A DNA stretch of 8,627 bases from Fibrobacterota bacterium (GTDB lineage Bacteria > Fibrobacterota > Chitinivibrionia > Chitinivibrionales > JANQEN01): the NCBI GenBank assembly GCA_030619215.1, contig JAUXBV010000104.1:1-8627 (forward strand). Reading direction: 5' to 3'. A program made the position numbers and the translations under genes. This document shows positions 7,508 through 8,627 of this stretch, piece after piece. Below the pieces are notes generated by a model. The model was not told the origin of the DNA, ran no database searches, and worked only from the letters and a program-made list of their open reading frames with translations. Within the stretch, counting starts at the first letter, position 1, and each line of letters begins with the position of its first letter.

Positions 7508-7722
7508 AATAATATACGAAACCTTTGTTAATAATTATTTGATTAGTAAAAATAGGTATTGTTTAATAATACGTGAGATCCGTTATATGATTTTTATACC
7601 TGTATTTAATAGCCTGGCTTGCAATCCAAAATAACACAAGGTAAAAATAGTTGCAAATGAACATGCTACTCTTTACAAAGTACGAGCTTTATTTACGAAT
7701 ATTTAATAATAAATAATAGTAA

Positions 7723-7749
7723 ATGAATAATAACCATTCAGGTATTCAT
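7723..7749. promoter_or_regulatory. Inverted repeat just upstream of a promoter, possible operator
   Basis: ATGAATA (7723-7729) and TATTCAT (7743-7749) are perfect reverse complements 13 bases apart, ending seven bases before the -35 hexamer of the receiver gene's promoter. Position and symmetry suit a dimeric regulator. The surroundings are very AT-rich, so chance is a real alternative. Confidence 0.3.
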
Positions 7750-7756
7750 CATTCGT

Positions 7757-7783
7757 TTGACAAAGACGCCCGGTTATTATAAT
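7757..7783 (+). promoter_or_regulatory. Sigma-70-type promoter of the receiver-domain gene
   Basis: Both hexamers are consensus: TTGACA (7757-7762) and TATAAT (7778-7783). The spacer is 15 bases, shorter than the usual 17. Transcription would begin near 7790, leaving about 30 bases of leader before ATG 7821. The rest of the 286-base divergent spacer (7508-7793) is AT-rich. I found no equally good promoter for the leftward operon in it. Confidence 0.6.
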
Positions 7784-7820
7784 ATTATATCGCATGGTTA
7801 AAATAAGGGAATTAACTGAT

Positions 7821-8243
7821 ATGACCGTTAATAAAGGTGAGAAAACATATAGCCCCAAGGGAAAAATACTCATTATGGATGATGATGAGATTATCAGGTC
7901 TGCAATGGGGAACCTTCTTGAGAATATTGGATATCAGGTTAAAACCTGTGGGGATGGTTGGGAAGTTCTCAGCATATATGAAGAAGCACTAAAAGAAAAA
8001 AGCCCATTTGATGCAGTTATTCTGGACCTTATCGTTTCCGACGGGCTCGGCGGTATGAAGACCATGAGAAAGCTTTTGGATATTGACCCTGAAGCAAAAG
8101 GGATTGTTTCAAGCGGATTTTCCGGGGAAATTAATTTATCAGAGTATCAAAAATATGGATTCTTAAGCGTTATAGAAAAGCCTTATAAAATTGAAAGGCT
8201 GGATGAAATTCTTGTTCGGATAATTGGTAAAAAATCAACATAA
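7821..8243 (+). CDS. Stand-alone receiver-domain response regulator
   Basis: 140 residues from ATG 7821. An in-frame ATG at 7794 would give 149, but it lies within about four bases of the predicted transcription start, while 7821 has AAGGGA about ten bases upstream. The whole protein is one CheY-like receiver: acidic pair Asp20-Asp21 in ILIMDDDE, phospho-acceptor Asp69 in AVILDL, switch serine Ser97 in GIVSSGFS and Lys120 in VIEKPYK. The loop after Asp69 reads IVSDGLGG and lacks the common Met-Pro. The sequence style (VILDL..GLGG, GIVSSGFSGE, YGFLSVIEKPYKIERLDEIL) is that of receivers found at the C-terminus of hybrid histidine kinases, yet no kinase, HPt or output domain is fused or adjacent here. 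It probably relays phosphoryl groups in a multi-step pathway or regulates by protein contact. The partner is unknown. Confidence 0.92.
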   Translation: MTVNKGEKTYSPKGKILIMDDDEIIRSAMGNLLENIGYQVKTCGDGWEVLSIYEEALKEKSPFDAVILDLIVSDGLGGMKTMRKLLDIDPEAKGIVSSGFSGEINLSEYQKYGFLSVIEKPYKIERLDEILVRIIGKKST

Positions 8244-8270
8244 AACTATTTTATATCAATTCTCTTTGTT

Positions 8271-8395
8271 ACTACTTAGGTGATGTGACTTTCTCAGTGT
8301 CATTGCGAGCGAAGCGAAGCAATCTCCTACATCTGAGAAATGAGATTGCTTCGCTTCGCTCGCAATGACATCATTAAAAACTATACCTAAGTAGT
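8271..8395. repeat. MITE/REP-like palindromic element, 125 bp
   Basis: Outer arms ACTACTTAGGT (8271-8281) and ACCTAAGTAGT (8385-8395) are perfect 11-bp inverted repeats. Inside, 8298-8326 and 8342-8370 are perfect 29-bp reverse complements. The core includes CATTGCGAGCGAAGCGAAGC, with a 15-base loop. GTTACT occurs at 8268-8273 and 8394-8399, a possible target-site duplication that overlaps the outer arms. No ORF of note is present. I recall near-identical GCGAGCGAAGCGAAGC palindromes as multi-copy elements in various environmental bacterial genomes, so this is likely a non-autonomous dispersed repeat. It would also form a very stable hairpin in RNA after the receiver gene. Confidence 0.85.
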
Positions 8396-8587
8396 TACTT
8401 CTCTTTTATACTTTAATCAATACTATAGGTAATGCTATGTTGTCAGTACTTATATGAATATTCCCTCCTGTATATTTAAATCTCATTAGTACAGTTGTTT
8501 TTCGTAATGTATATTTAGTGCTTCCCTTCTTTGATTTTTACAAATTAAGCGGTACATAAGAAGAAGGTAAAAATTTATTATTAATGT
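8396..8587. other. AT-rich gene-free stretch
   Basis: This completes the 357-base gap between the receiver gene and the last gene. I see no ORF with a plausible start, no tRNA-like fold and no clear consensus promoter, although the promoter of the last gene should lie here. The only repeat noticed is TGTATATTTA at 8469-8478 and 8508-8517, which may be chance in such AT-rich DNA. Confidence 0.5.
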
Positions 8588-8600
8588 GGAGTTTATTATA

Positions 8601-8627
8601 ATGGATGAATTAGAAATTAGCGTTGAA
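8601..8627 (+). CDS. Start of an unidentified gene, 3' partial
   Basis: ATG 8601 opens a frame reading MDELEISVE to the window edge. GGAG at 8588-8591 lies nine bases upstream, a good ribosome site, and supports a real start. Nine residues are too few to name a family. Confidence 0.6.

Noticed and set aside
8298..8370. Long hairpin considered as a simple Rho-independent terminator of the receiver gene
   Set aside because: No T-run follows the stem (ATCATTAAAA follows), the arms are 29 bp, and outer repeats flank it. A mobile repeat explains it better, though it may still stop transcripts.
8469..8517. Direct repeat TGTATATTTA as an attachment or iteron site
   Set aside because: Only two 10-base AT-rich copies, with no associated integrase or replication gene. 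Chance is sufficient.

Overview
The window looks like chromosomal DNA from a Gram-negative, AT-rich bacterium. This rests on an inner-membrane MMPL/RND-type exporter, polyprenol-linked glycosyltransferases and a hybrid-kinase-type receiver domain. The protein styles would fit Desulfobacterota, Fibrobacterota or a related uncultured lineage, but no marker gene allows a firm placement. Intergenic stretches are rich in A/T, and two of them carry palindromic repeats of the kind that disperse through a genome.

Left part (1-1193, + strand): a VapC-like PIN-domain ribonuclease missing only its first few codons, then a small HhH-GPD DNA glycosylase of the endonuclease III-related/MagIII type. The glycosylase has lost the iron-sulfur cysteines and has no beta-lyase lysine. 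Centre-left (1326-4975, + strand): a translationally coupled pair (TAATG junction). The first gene is a GT2 glycosyltransferase fused to a DUF2062 membrane domain and the second is a 12-helix MMPL exporter. Together they look like a small module that glycosylates a lipid-type molecule and moves it across the inner membrane.

Centre-right (5147-7507, - strand): a two-gene operon of glycosyltransferases facing the exporter. The first is a polyprenol-phosphate mannose synthase-like GT2. Exactly one TAA later, in the same frame and with a TTG start, comes a 543-residue protein. It joins a rhamnosyltransferase-like GT2 domain to four membrane helices plus a Rossmann-like domain, which together resemble the N-terminal half of WbaP-type phosphoglycosyl transferases, without their catalytic domain. 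Between the convergent operons lie a CGTCCT hexamer repeat, a degenerate palindrome and a likely terminator hairpin.

Right part (7508-8627): an AT-rich divergent spacer with a near-consensus promoter drives a stand-alone receiver-domain protein. Then comes a gene-free stretch holding a 125-bp MITE-like nested inverted repeat with perfect 29-bp arms, and the first nine codons of another + strand gene. The most unusual items are the GT2/phosphoglycosyl-transferase-N-half fusion, the single-stop in-frame junction before it, the cluster-less glycosylase, and the repeat element with interleaved pairing options.
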